A stretch of 33,079 nt of DNA from Sulfuricella sp. (lineage in GTDB: Bacteria > Pseudomonadota > Gammaproteobacteria > Burkholderiales > Sulfuricellaceae): assembly GCA_028714315.1 (NCBI GenBank), contig JAQTMN010000026.1, forward strand, positions 1-33,079. Direction: 5' to 3'. The position numbers were made by a program, and so were the translations under genes. This document shows positions 25,609-33,079 of this stretch, piece after piece (the stretch's first letter is position 1; each line of letters begins with the position of its first letter). The notes beneath the pieces are model-generated. The model saw nothing but the letters and a program-made list of their open reading frames with translations, did not search any database and had not been told where the DNA came from.

Positions 25609-25941
25609 TTAATGCTGCTTGCTAATTTTGGCTTGTTCTTGAATGTAGCCTTTAATCTCCTCGATCAAGCTAGCATCTTGACTTCTTAGCTCAATTCGAT
25701 TGAGTACATCCTCTGCAGAATACCCAGAGCGGACCAGTCCACCAAAAGCCTCGTCAAGGAACGACGAGCCAAGGCCACGAGCCCCATCTAATTCTATTAG
25801 TACTTTGTCGGTTTTCTCTAAAAGCGCAGGAACAAGAAATTCCTCACGGAACTTTTCACCATTATAAGGACCGTCCGCTACATAGCGACCTGCCGGATAG
25901 CGCGAAAAATCGCGTTCTATGTTAATCACTTTATTTCCCAT
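25609..25941 (-). CDS. STAS-like DUF4325 protein
   Basis: The 110-residue protein matches DUF4325, a STAS-like domain commonly encoded beside GHKL-type ATPases. DGPYNGEKFREEFLVPAL (23-40) and LDGARGLGSSFLDEAFGG (51-68) are the family signatures. The second resembles the loop that is phosphorylated in anti-anti-sigma factors, and Ser59 or Ser60 is a candidate. ATG 25941 is preferred because TTGGAG lies 9 bases upstream; a TTG at 25956 would start inside that site. It overlaps the 3' end of the ATPase gene by 11 bases, so translation is coupled. By analogy with SpoIIAA/SpoIIAB it may be the partner of that ATPase (inference). Confidence 0.82.
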   Translation of the reverse strand: MGNKVINIERDFSRYPAGRYVADGPYNGEKFREEFLVPALLEKTDKVLIELDGARGLGSSFLDEAFGGLVRSGYSAEDVLNRIELRSQDASLIEEIKGYIQEQAKISKQH

Positions 25942-27013
25942 TATGAAATTCTCCAACCAGCGGCACTCGCCAGTAAATGAGGGTCCCTAATATACTCTCT
26001 TTAAGATCATGCGTCTTTGGCCCGGTTCCATTTATTGAGAGATAAAACCCACGATTGCTAAGTACCATAACAATGCCGTCTTTCAGTCCAGAAACGACAT
26101 CCACAATGTTGCCTAACCCTTTCCCTCGCTCTGGAAGTTGGGTGCGCGTACGACTATCTTCAATGGCATCCTGAATACAAGCCCCATCGGAGTTTGCTCG
26201 GCCTAAGGCCTTAAGTTGACTAAAAAGACTTGGTTTTTTAAGGGGTAAAGTATTCGGAATTCCTATACCAAGATCACAAAAAACAACGCTCAGGTAGCCT
26301 TGTCTCGCCTGAGAGAACATCCACCAATCAGCGTGTGGGGGAGTGTAATTTAACCCATCTTCACGAATGTCAATGTAAGCATGATGCTTGGCATTAGTCA
26401 TCGCCTCGCCCAGCCCTCGAAATAAGCCGTTTACTAATGGTAATGCCAATTGACCCTCGAATTCTTCAATGGCCGGAGCGCAAATCGAATTGTCCACAAT
26501 ATGGCCATGAGCCACGCGCCAATGTACTACATCATCGTAGTAGCTACTTCGCTTCTTTACAATCTGACCGCACTTGTCATAGACGCCAATCTGATGCAGC
26601 ACTTGGCATGCCCGGTCATTGGAAGGTGGTTTGCATCGAATACGAATGCGGTTTCCAGTAATCTCAATAAGGCGAGACAACTCGGCGTAAAATAAAAGAG
26701 TAGCGCTTGAAACAAAGCGGGTGGTTTTTGTGAAGTCGATTGTAATTGCCCGAACATCATCGCGAATAAAAGTTTTGCGCAAATCAGAAAGGAAACTCAC
26801 TACGGGTCCCCGTGTTTCGTTTTTTTCAATGTCAAATTCTATTGGGGCTAATATTCGTTCAGGAGGCGGCTTGCGCCCAAGTTTTTTTTGATCGCATAAG
26901 GAACATTGCCTATGTTTTCGTATTCGTTTCATACGATTTTTGGCAAATTTTCGCTTGATTTTTCTGGTTATACGGTCCAGCCGCTGTCGCTTATCTTTAG
27001 ATAATCTTTTCAA
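25931..27013 (-). CDS. GHKL-type ATPase with basic N-terminus and STAS-like middle region
   Basis: The 360-residue protein has a strongly basic N-terminus (1-45; rich in Lys/Arg, with a CSLC pair at 37-40), suggestive of nucleic-acid binding. A region at about 70-150 (VRAITIDFTKTTRFVSS) looks like a STAS fold. The C-terminal GHKL ATPase (about 185-355) has its N-box in GLGEAMTNAKHHAY (Glu203, Asn207), G1 in FCDLGIGIPN (Asp247) and G2 in RGKGLGN (296-302). No His-phosphotransfer domain is present, so it is not an ordinary sensor kinase; a serine kinase of the anti-sigma type is possible. It starts with TTG at 27013, with AAGG 7 bases upstream, and heads the AT-rich three-gene unit. Confidence 0.78.
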   Translation of the reverse strand: MKRLSKDKRQRLDRITRKIKRKFAKNRMKRIRKHRQCSLCDQKKLGRKPPPERILAPIEFDIEKNETRGPVVSFLSDLRKTFIRDDVRAITIDFTKTTRFVSSATLLFYAELSRLIEITGNRIRIRCKPPSNDRACQVLHQIGVYDKCGQIVKKRSSYYDDVVHWRVAHGHIVDNSICAPAIEEFEGQLALPLVNGLFRGLGEAMTNAKHHAYIDIREDGLNYTPPHADWWMFSQARQGYLSVVFCDLGIGIPNTLPLKKPSLFSQLKALGRANSDGACIQDAIEDSRTRTQLPERGKGLGNIVDVVSGLKDGIVMVLSNRGFYLSINGTGPKTHDLKESILGTLIYWRVPLVGEFHNGK

Positions 27014-27420
27014 AACGGAACCTTGCCATTGAGAGGGTGTCGCCCTCGGTAACTTGATTTTGTTGATAATACTATGAACAATTAATGAGGAACCACCGGG
27101 AACCGATATATCTCAGCTATCGGCAGTTCATAATTCAGCTCGCTAATTTTGAGTTTCTTGTTCACGGACTAAGTGACAGCCGCCGAAACCCCCGCCCATG
27201 GCGGCGTTTGGCCGGAAATCCTTGCGTTCCGCGCTTGGCAATAGTTTGCCTGCCATGGTAATCTGAAATCAGGATTCGAGACCGGGAGACTCCCGCTCTT
27301 TTCCGGCGATCACCCAGCGTTTCGCAACTGAATATCGGCAACCCGGCGGCCTGTTTCTCCCGGTTGGCCGGCGTTCGCCGCGATCCAATAATAACGGCCG
27401 GCCTATCAGGGGGAGATGAC
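27014..27420. other. Intergenic region between the AT-rich module and glgC
   Basis: About 400 bases without a gene. The left third is AT-rich like the module and holds a small hairpin GAGGGTGTCGCCCTC (27033-27047) in the presumed leader of the ATPase gene, plus a TATTAT element on the minus strand near 27070. From about 27175 the composition returns to GC-rich, so the module's right edge is probably near 27160. AGGGGGAGATGAC at the end is the glgC ribosome site. No tRNA, integrase or direct repeat was seen. Confidence 0.5.
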
Positions 27421-28644
27421 ATGGCAGTTCCAAAAATCCTGGCGATCGTGATGGCGGGGGGTGAGGGAAGCCGTCTGTACCCTTTGACCGCCGACAATTC
27501 CAAGCCTTCGGTGCCTTTCGGGGCGCGCTATCGCATCGTGGATTTCGTGTTGAGCAATCTGGTCAACTCGGAAATCCTGTCCATTTACCTCCTGGTCCAG
27601 TACAAATCCCAGTCGCTGATCGAGCACGTGCGCAAGGCGTGGGTGATGTCGCCGCTGGTGTCCAGCCATTTCGTCACCGTGGTGCCGCCGCAGATGCGGG
27701 TCGATTCGCGCTGGTTCCAGGGCACGGCGGACGCGGTGCACCAGAATCTCGACCTGATCTACCTGCACCGCCCGGACATGGTCGCGGTGTTCGGCGCGGA
27801 TCACATCTATCGCATGGACATTCGCCAGATGGTGGCCTTCCATCAGGCCCAGAAGGCGGATGTTACCGTGGCCGCCCTGCCGGTGCCGATCGCGGATGCT
27901 TCCTCGTTCGGCGTGATCGCGGCTGACCCCGACGGGCGGGTGCGGGATTTTCAGGAGAAGCCCGTCAACCCCAGCGCTATGCCGGGCGATCCGTCGCGCG
28001 CTTATGCCTCGATGGGAAACTACCTGTTCAATACGGACGTGCTGGTGGCGGCGCTGGAAGAAGCCCACAAGAAACAGGAGCACGACTTCGGCAAGCACGT
28101 GCTGCCGCGCCTGAAGGAAACCAACAAGGTCTACGCCTACGATTTTTCCACCAATGTCGTGCCGGGGATCAAGGCCTCCGAGGAACCGGCATACTGGCGC
28201 GACGTGGGCACCATCGAGGCCTATTTCGCCGCCCACATGGACGTGCTGGGCTTGCAGCCGCGTTTCGACGCCTTCAATACCTCGTGGCCGATCTATTCCA
28301 GCAACTACCAGGGGCCGGTTGCCAAGTTCGTCAGCGGCCGGATCGAGAACAGCATTTTTGCCGGCGGCACGATGGTGAACGGCGCTTCGGTGCGCAATTC
28401 GGTGGTGCGGCGCGAGGTGGTGCTGGAAGAAGACGTGGAACTGGACGAGTGCATCATCATGGATTACGTGGTGATCAAGCGCGGCAGCCGTTTGCGCCGG
28501 GTGATCGTGGATCGCTACAACGTGCTCGAAGAAAATACGCGCATCGGGTTCGATCCGGTGGCGGATCGCAACCGCTATCAAGTCAGCGAATCCGGCATTA
28601 CCATCGTGCCGGCGGGGCGGCGCGGGCTGGATTTCGTGTATTGA
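27421..28644 (+). CDS. glgC: Glucose-1-phosphate adenylyltransferase (ADP-glucose pyrophosphorylase)
   Basis: This 407-residue enzyme makes ADP-glucose, the first committed step of glycogen synthesis. Visible are the nucleotide-binding start AIVMAGGEGSRLYPLT, SKPSVPFGARYRIVDFVLSN, WFQGTADAVHQN, the catalytic FGADHIYRMD, the glucose-phosphate region FQEKPVNP with YASMGNYLFN, and YWRDVGTIEAYF. The C-terminal left-handed helix part includes NSVVRREVVLEEDVELDECI. ATG 27421 is set by the ribosome site AGGGGGAGA. No glgA, glgB or glgP is adjacent. It is separated from the island by 400 bases and followed by the second MITE-like copy. Confidence 0.95.
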   Translation: MAVPKILAIVMAGGEGSRLYPLTADNSKPSVPFGARYRIVDFVLSNLVNSEILSIYLLVQYKSQSLIEHVRKAWVMSPLVSSHFVTVVPPQMRVDSRWFQGTADAVHQNLDLIYLHRPDMVAVFGADHIYRMDIRQMVAFHQAQKADVTVAALPVPIADASSFGVIAADPDGRVRDFQEKPVNPSAMPGDPSRAYASMGNYLFNTDVLVAALEEAHKKQEHDFGKHVLPRLKETNKVYAYDFSTNVVPGIKASEEPAYWRDVGTIEAYFAAHMDVLGLQPRFDAFNTSWPIYSSNYQGPVAKFVSGRIENSIFAGGTMVNGASVRNSVVRREVVLEEDVELDECIIMDYVVIKRGSRLRRVIVDRYNVLEENTRIGFDPVADRNRYQVSESGITIVPAGRRGLDFVY

Positions 28645-28651
28645 CCGGTTT

Positions 28652-28805
28652 CATGCTAAAACCCCATTTGAACCACGGGGAACGGCGAGGGATTCTGAAT
28701 TTAAGCTTCGTCACCCAATGGGTGACATGGGCAAATCACGCGACAAATGGATTTTACCCCTGTGTTCCCCGTGAACCCCGTGGTTGACTGCGTTTTTATA
28801 GGATC
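28652..28805. repeat. Interspersed MITE-like repeat, copy 2
   Basis: About 154 bp, alignable end to end with 5325-5469. It has arms AACCACGGGGAAC and GTTCCCCGTGAACCCCGTGG (the right arm contains an extra 9-base unit), ending TTTTATAGGATC. It begins 7 bases after the glgC stop. Confidence 0.7.
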
Positions 28806-28832
28806 AAGGTCGGGCACTGGATTCATCCAGTA

Positions 28833-28867
28833 AACGAACAAGGGCGCCATTGGCGCCCTTGTTCGTT
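28833..28867. terminator. Strong hairpin between convergent glgC and ppiC-like genes
   Basis: A perfect 16-bp stem AACGAACAAGGGCGCC/GGCGCCCTTGTTCGTT with a 3-base loop. It is symmetric, so it can serve both converging units; T-tracts on either side are poor. Confidence 0.7.
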
Positions 28868-28884
28868 GTTGCGGGAACGGCCGG

Positions 28885-29760
28885 TTATTTCTTTTCGCCT
28901 GCGGGTGCCGCGGGTTGGGCCGGTTCTTCGATCTTGGCCTGGGATTTCAGTTCGGTCAGGGCTTTTTCCACGATCTGCTGCTGATGGCGCTGGCGCAGTT
29001 TTTCCTTGACTTCGTCGAAGGCGGGCGGCTCGGAGGTGCGCACATCGTCCAGCTTGATCACGTGCCAGCCGAATTGGCTCTTCACCGGCGTGGTGGTGTA
29101 CTGGCCTTTTTGCAGTTTCGTCATGGCGGCGCTGAATTCGGGCACGAAATTGGTGGGGGAGGCCCAGCCCAGGTCGCCGCCCTTGGCCTTGGAGCCGGGG
29201 TCCTTCGATTTCTCGGCGAGTTTCTCGAATTTTTCGCCTTTTTTCAGCTTGGCGAGGATGTCTTTCGCTTCGGACTCTTTTTCCACCAGGATGTGGCGGG
29301 CGTGGTATTCCTTGTCGCCCATCTGGGCTTTCATCTGGGCCTTGATCTGTTCGTATTCGGCTTTCAGCTCGTCGTCGCCAACCGGATGGGTTTTGACGTA
29401 ATCCTGCAGGTAGGCATTGGCCAGGATGTCTTCCCGGCCCAGTTCGATCTGGGTGGCAATCTCCGGCATCTTGTCCATGCCTTTCTTGACGGCGGCCTGG
29501 AGCAGCAATTCCTTGTTCACCAGCATTTCGTGGATGGCCTTGCGCACTTCGGGGCTATCGGGCTGGCCGCGCGAGGCGTTGACTTTCAGGATGAAGTCGA
29601 ACTTGGCCTGGCTGATGGGGGTGCCGTTCACCGTGGCGATGGCCGGGCCGGCTGCTGCTGGTGCGGCGGCGGGCTTGGCGGCGTCCTGGGCGTTGCACGA
29701 CGCCAAGGTGAGCATGCTGCCGATGGAAATGGCAATAATCCGGGATTTATATGAAAACAT
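28885..29760 (-). CDS. PpiC/SurA-type peptidyl-prolyl isomerase, probable lipoprotein
   Basis: This 291-residue periplasmic folding factor has an N-terminal signal with lipobox LASC (Cys22), so it is probably lipid-anchored. An Ala/Pro linker and a SurA-N-like helical region (about 40-130: ATVNGTPISQAKFDFILK) follow. The parvulin domain (about 150-245) includes YHARHILVEKESEAKDI, GGDLGWASPTNFVPEF and SQFGWHVIKLDDVR. The tail is Lys/Pro/Ala-rich. It is the last gene of the yciB-yciI-bolA operon, 48 bases after bolA, a conserved betaproteobacterial order. Substrates are probably outer-membrane proteins (family knowledge). Confidence 0.92.
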   Translation of the reverse strand: MFSYKSRIIAISIGSMLTLASCNAQDAAKPAAAPAAAGPAIATVNGTPISQAKFDFILKVNASRGQPDSPEVRKAIHEMLVNKELLLQAAVKKGMDKMPEIATQIELGREDILANAYLQDYVKTHPVGDDELKAEYEQIKAQMKAQMGDKEYHARHILVEKESEAKDILAKLKKGEKFEKLAEKSKDPGSKAKGGDLGWASPTNFVPEFSAAMTKLQKGQYTTTPVKSQFGWHVIKLDDVRTSEPPAFDEVKEKLRQRHQQQIVEKALTELKSQAKIEEPAQPAAPAGEKK

Positions 29761-29808
29761 TGCTTATATCCTAAGGGTTAGAGAAAAAATTGGGGGAGGA
29801 TTGAGAGT

Positions 29809-30081
29809 TTAATTTTCTTGTTTTTCGTCGGGGCTGTACGCCTTGATGCTGATGGCGTGAATCTCTTTATGCAGCATTTCACCCAACAGGTCAAGCACCA
29901 TGCGGTGGCGCGCGATCAACGATTTGCCGGCGAACTGGGCGGAAACGAGGGTCACCACGTAATGTCCGCCGCCGCTCCTGGCCCCCGCGTGGCCGGCATG
30001 GCGCGCGCTTTGGTCCTCGATCTCCAGCCGCTCCGGGCACAGCGGGGCGAGCTTTTCCCGGATCGCTTGCGGCGTGCTCAT
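29809..30081 (-). CDS. bolA: BolA family protein
   Basis: This 90-residue BolA-type protein usually partners monothiol glutaredoxins in Fe-S metabolism or acts as a stress-related regulator. The motif [23 protein letters not shown] supplies the conserved His/Cys-site loop, and [28 protein letters not shown] is the helix plus conserved final His. Its ATG overlaps the yciI stop (ATGA, 30078-30081), so the two are coupled. Length is normal. Confidence 0.92.
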   Translation of the reverse strand: MSTPQAIREKLAPLCPERLEIEDQSARHAGHAGARSGGGHYVVTLVSAQFAGKSLIARHRMVLDLLGEMLHKEIHAISIKAYSPDEKQEN

Positions 30082-30383
30082 GCGGGCAGCACTTTTCTGA
30101 AAGGCTTGACCGCGACTTGCCCGAACACGCCGGCGGCGACGTAGGGGTCGGCATCGGCCCAGGCCAGGGCCGCTTCGAGGGAGCCGAATTCGGCCACGAT
30201 CAGGCTGCCGGAAAATCCGGCCGGGCCGGGATTGGGGCTGTCGATGGCGGGAAACGGGCCGGCCAGCAGCAGCCGGCCGTCGCGCTGCAAATCGTCCAGG
30301 CGCGCGAGATGGGCGGGGCGGGCGGCCAAGCGCTGGTCCAGGCTATCCGGCACATCTTCGCCGATAATGGCGTAAAGGCTCAT
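30078..30383 (-). CDS. yciI: YciI-family protein
   Basis: This 101-residue small cytoplasmic protein has the YciI/YCII fold (dimeric ferredoxin-like). Function is uncertain in most bacteria. The segments [22 protein letters not shown] and [21 protein letters not shown]-x-x-V-x-V-x-P-F are diagnostic, with the conserved His and Asp of the putative active site. Its ATG overlaps the yciB stop and its stop overlaps the bolA start, each by 4 bases. Confidence 0.9.
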   Translation of the reverse strand: MSLYAIIGEDVPDSLDQRLAARPAHLARLDDLQRDGRLLLAGPFPAIDSPNPGPAGFSGSLIVAEFGSLEAALAWADADPYVAAGVFGQVAVKPFRKVLPA

Positions 30384-30991
30384 TCCGGGTCCTTTTTTTC
30401 GACGATGTATTTGCCGATCAGCAGGCCCTGGCCGAGGATGAACACCAGCATCAGGCCGAGGATGCCGAACAGCTTGAAGTTGACCCAGGTGTCGGTGGAA
30501 AAGTTTGCCGCCACATAGAGGTTGATTACGCCGACCACGGCGAAGAAAGCGGCCCAGCCGAGGTTCAGGCGCAGCCAGATGTTTTCCGGCAGGGTCATCT
30601 GTTTTTCCATCATGGCCCTGATCAGATTTTTCTTGAAGGCGAACTGGCCGATCAGCAGTGCGCCGGCGAACAGCCAGTAGAGCACGGTGGGCTTCCATTT
30701 GATGAAGGTCTCGTCGTGCAGGAACAGGGTGGTGCCGCCGAACACCGTGATGATCACCAGGCTGATCCACAGCATTTTATCCGCTTTGCCATGGCGGAAG
30801 TGCACCCAGCCGATTTGGCCAAAAGTGGCGGCAATCGCGACAGCCGTGGCAATCAGGACAGGCAGTTGCTTGGCGTCGGCCAGATAGCCGATCGAGGCCG
30901 CCAGTTCGGCGGCCTGCTCCGGATTTGCGCCGGCGATCTTGAATGCGGCAAAAAACAGGATGATGGGAAACAGGTCGAAAAGAAATTTCAT
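30380..30991 (-). CDS. yciB: YciB/IspZ inner-membrane septation protein
   Basis: This 203-residue inner-membrane protein with five to six hydrophobic segments is required for normal septation and envelope integrity in relatives. Typical stretches are [18 protein letters not shown] at the start, [20 protein letters not shown] in the middle, and [20 protein letters not shown]. It is first in the operon; the divergent PHP gene lies 93 bases away, so both promoters share 30992-31084. Confidence 0.93.
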   Translation of the reverse strand: MKFLFDLFPIILFFAAFKIAGANPEQAAELAASIGYLADAKQLPVLIATAVAIAATFGQIGWVHFRHGKADKMLWISLVIITVFGGTTLFLHDETFIKWKPTVLYWLFAGALLIGQFAFKKNLIRAMMEKQMTLPENIWLRLNLGWAAFFAVVGVINLYVAANFSTDTWVNFKLFGILGLMLVFILGQGLLIGKYIVEKKDPE

Positions 30992-31084
30992 ATTTGTGCG
31001 TTCATGGCCGCCAAGAGTGGGCTCTCATTACATAGAGTGCCGTATTTTGCTATGATTCACGATGTTTTAACAAGCCTCCTGCCA

Positions 31085-31996
31085 ATGTCCCCCATCGATT
31101 TGCATAGCCATTCCTCGATTTCAGATGGTTTGTTCACCCCCGCCGAACTGGTCGGGCGCGCCGCGGTCAACGGCGTCCGCGTGCTGGCGCTGACCGACCA
31201 CGACGACACCGCCGGCCTCGAAGAGGCGCGCAAAGCCGCCGACGCGGCGGGCATTGCGCTGATCGACGGCGTCGAAATCTCGGTGACCTGGAACAATCGC
31301 GGCGTGCATGTCGTCGGCCTGCGCATCGACCCCGCCTACCCGCCGCTACGCGACGGCTTGGCGGCGATCCGCGCGGGGCGAGGCGAGCGCGCCAGGCGCA
31401 TCGCCGCCGAGCTGGACAAGGCGGGCATTCCCGGCAGCCTGGAGGGCGCTTACGCCTTGGCCGCCAACCCCAACCTCATCAGCCGCACCCATTTCGCCCG
31501 CTTCCTGGTCGAAAAGGGGCTGGCCAAGGATAACCGCACCCTGTTCAAGAAATACCTGGTCAAAGGCAAGCCGGGTTACGTCTCGCACCAATGGGCCGAC
31601 CTGGCCGATGCCATCGGCTGGATCCGCGCGAGCGGCGGGATCGCGGTGCTGGCCCATCCCGGCCGCTACGACCTGGGACGGTCCAATCTGAATGCGTTGA
31701 TCTCCGACTTCAAGGATGTCGGCGGCGAGGCGATCGAGGTGGTGACGGGCAGCCATACTCCCGACCAGTTCGCCCAGTTTGCCCGCTATGCCAAGGAATT
31801 CGACCTGCTGTCTTCATGCGGTTCGGACTTCCACGGCCCCGGCGAAAGCTATATGGACCTTGGCCGCCTGCCCGAGCTGCCGTTTGGCTGCAAGCCGGTG
31901 TGGCACGATTGGCCCGAGGCCAATCGTCCCGAGTCGCGAGTCCTGAGTCCCGAGCAGGGCTGCATTTCGGACTCCGCACTCCGCACTCCCCACTGA
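31085..31996 (+). CDS. PHP-domain phosphoesterase (TrpH/RNase AM-like)
   Basis: This 303-residue metal-dependent phosphoesterase resembles E. coli YciV (RNase AM / 3',5'-nucleotide phosphatase). PHP motifs are IDLHSHSSISDG (H-x-H), ALTDHDDTAG, GVEIS, VLAHPGRY and SSCGSDFHGPG. ATG 31085 is chosen although its ribosome site is poor: the upstream in-frame ATG at 31052 lies inside a -10-like TATGAT (31051-31056), and the family starts just before DLHxHS. The last 25 or so residues (from about EANRPESRVLSPEQ) are translated from a GAGTCC/ACTCC-rich stretch that looks like intergenic repeat DNA. It is co-directional with yciO, 7 bases away. Confidence 0.88.
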   Translation: MSPIDLHSHSSISDGLFTPAELVGRAAVNGVRVLALTDHDDTAGLEEARKAADAAGIALIDGVEISVTWNNRGVHVVGLRIDPAYPPLRDGLAAIRAGRGERARRIAAELDKAGIPGSLEGAYALAANPNLISRTHFARFLVEKGLAKDNRTLFKKYLVKGKPGYVSHQWADLADAIGWIRASGGIAVLAHPGRYDLGRSNLNALISDFKDVGGEAIEVVTGSHTPDQFAQFARYAKEFDLLSSCGSDFHGPGESYMDLGRLPELPFGCKPVWHDWPEANRPESRVLSPEQGCISDSALRTPH

Positions 31997-32003
31997 CCCC
32001 TTC

Positions 32004-32633
32004 ATGGCCCAGTTTTTTGTCGTCCATCCGGAAAACCCGCAGCCGCGTCTGATCCGTCAGGCGGTGGAAATCGTCCGCAACGGCGGGGTAATCGCTTATC
32101 CGACCGACGCCAGCTACGCGCTCGGCTGCTGCTTGGGCGACAAGGGGGCGCAGCAGCGCATTCGCGCCATTCGCGGCAAGGGTGAGGATCATCATCTGAC
32201 GCTGGTTTGCCGCGATCTTTCCGAGATCGCGCTGTATGCCAGGGTGGACAATCGCCAGTTCCGGCTGTTGAAGGCCAACACGCCGGGCTGCTATACGTTC
32301 ATTTTCGAGGCGACGCGGGAAGTGCCGAAGCGTTTGCAGCACGCCAAGCGCAAGACCATCGGCCTGCGCGTGCCGGATCACCCCATCGTCCAGGCGCTGC
32401 TGGCCGAGCTGAATGAGCCGCTGTTGAGCACCACGCTGCAACTGCCGAACGACGAGCAGCCGCTGGTCGATCCCTATGAAATTCGCGACCTGCTGGAACA
32501 TCAGGTCGATCTGGTGCTGGACGGCGGCTACGGCGACGTGGCGACCACCACGGTGATCGACATGACCGGCGAAGCGCCGCTGCTGGTGAGGGCGGGCAAG
32601 GGCGACATCGCCCCTTTTGGACTGGAAGAATAA
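32004..32633 (+). CDS. YciO/Sua5-family L-threonylcarbamoyladenylate synthase-like protein
   Basis: The 209-residue protein has the YrdC/Sua5 fold, which binds RNA and ATP. YciO members are paralogues of TsaC, whose role is tRNA t6A37 synthesis. GGVIAYPTDASYALGCCLGD near residues 28-47, IRGKGEDHHLTLVCRDLSEI, and TPGCYTFIFEATREVPKR are the family blocks, and STTLQLPNDEQP replaces the TSAN segment of canonical TsaC. It sits between the PHP and site-2-protease genes with 7- and 2-base gaps, the common proteobacterial order. Whether it makes t6A or does something else cannot be told. Confidence 0.9.
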   Translation: MAQFFVVHPENPQPRLIRQAVEIVRNGGVIAYPTDASYALGCCLGDKGAQQRIRAIRGKGEDHHLTLVCRDLSEIALYARVDNRQFRLLKANTPGCYTFIFEATREVPKRLQHAKRKTIGLRVPDHPIVQALLAELNEPLLSTTLQLPNDEQPLVDPYEIRDLLEHQVDLVLDGGYGDVATTTVIDMTGEAPLLVRAGKGDIAPFGLEE

Positions 32634-32635
32634 CA

Positions 32636-33079
32636 ATGGAACTGACCCTCGTACAACAAATCGCCATTTATGCCCTGCCGGTGGTTTTCGCCATCACCCT
32701 GCACGAAGCCTCGCACGGCTACGTCGCCAAGCACTTCGGCGACACCACCGCCTACATGCTCGGGCGGGTGAGCCTGAATCCGCTGCGCCACATCGACCCC
32801 ATCGGCACCGTGCTGATCCCGCTGATCAGCCTGTACCTGGGCGGCATCCTGTTCGGCTGGGCCAAGCCGGTGCCGGTGAATTTCAACCAGTTGCGCCGGC
32901 CAAAGAAGGACATGCTGTGGGTGGCGCTGGCCGGCCCCGGTGCCAATCTGGTCATGGCCCTGGGCTGGGCGGTGGTGATGAAAGTCGCCAACCAGATGCC
33001 GGACAGCGCGCTGTCCCTGCCGATGTCCCTGATGGGCATGGCGGGCATCAACATCAACGTGGTGCTGATGCTGCTCAAC
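32636..33079 (+). CDS. Site-2 protease family (M50) zinc metalloprotease, 3' truncated by window
   Basis: The first 148 residues of a membrane-embedded protease of the RseP/SpoIVFB superfamily, short type. The zinc motif is HEASH (residues 23-27) within the first membrane helix (YALPVVFAITLHEASHGY). LGRVSLNPLRHIDPIGT and FGWAKPVPVNFNQLRRP-K are family signatures, followed by ALAGPGANLVMAL. The start lies 2 bases after the yciO stop, so it is almost certainly in that operon. Substrate is unknown. The frame is open to the window end, and the second zinc-binding Asp region is not included. Confidence 0.92.
   Translation, partial: MELTLVQQIAIYALPVVFAITLHEASHGYVAKHFGDTTAYMLGRVSLNPLRHIDPIGTVLIPLISLYLGGILFGWAKPVPVNFNQLRRPKKDMLWVALAGPGANLVMALGWAVVMKVANQMPDSALSLPMSLMGMAGININVVLMLLN

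Noticed and set aside
25016-27180. Attachment sites or direct repeats flanking the AT-rich module
   Set aside because: Only a 10-base chance similarity in inverted orientation (TGGCGGCGTT) was found; no integrase or tRNA at either edge.

Overview
The window is a 33 kb stretch of a GC-rich proteobacterial chromosome, most likely a betaproteobacterium of the Nitrosomonadales/Gallionellales/Sulfuricella type. The evidence is the yciB-yciI-bolA-ppiC operon, a stand-alone MlaF-like ATPase, HU, a long single-chain PurL, dRS3-like and REP-like extragenic palindromes, and the codon style. The genus is inference only. No phage, IS transposase, rRNA or CRISPR array was found.

Layout. (1) 1-5077: the tail of a LuxR-type regulator, a DUF2252 protein, an MlaF-like ABC ATPase without its permease, a secreted FecR/DUF6600 protein with a repetitive proline-rich tail, and HU. 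(2) 5325-5852: a repeat element, then a minus-strand tRNA operon Pro-Arg-His with a clear sigma70 promoter and terminator. (3) 5984-12616: a metal/metalloid detoxification cluster with ArsR (apparently leaderless), an ArsP/DUF318 permease, a small AhpD-like Cys-tailed protein, a DUF2703-thioredoxin fusion, thioredoxin-type ArsC, a CDF exporter, ArsB and an MFS transporter. (4) 12831-15003: a probable fluoride-resistance group, enolase + CrcB + DUF190. (5) 15230-20858: an Aer-like PAS chemoreceptor behind a perfect FNR-type box, then nnr (minus) divergent from a CheY-like regulator and an Hpt-REC-REC-GGDEF protein. The nnr/GGDEF block is bracketed by a 98-bp inverted repeat. (6) 21122-25015: purL. 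(7) 25155-27013: a visibly AT-richer three-gene minus-strand module (GHKL ATPase, STAS-like DUF4325, one-TM protein) that looks horizontally acquired. (8) 27421-33079: glgC, a second copy of the repeat element, the minus-strand operon yciB-yciI-bolA-ppiC, then the plus-strand operon PHP phosphoesterase, YciO and a site-2 protease (cut by the window end).

How they fit together. Regions 3 and 4 would handle arsenate (reduced by ArsC using thioredoxin-like donors), arsenite and organoarsenicals (exported by ArsB and the ArsP-like permease), divalent metals (CDF) and fluoride (CrcB, with an additional fluoride-sensitive glycolytic enzyme). Region 5 links redox or energy taxis, phosphorelay and c-di-GMP. 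The best candidate for an undescribed system is region 7. The DUF2703-thioredoxin fusion and the small Cys-tailed protein of the ars operon are further candidates. Extragenic palindromes are unusually dense, with at least five families.
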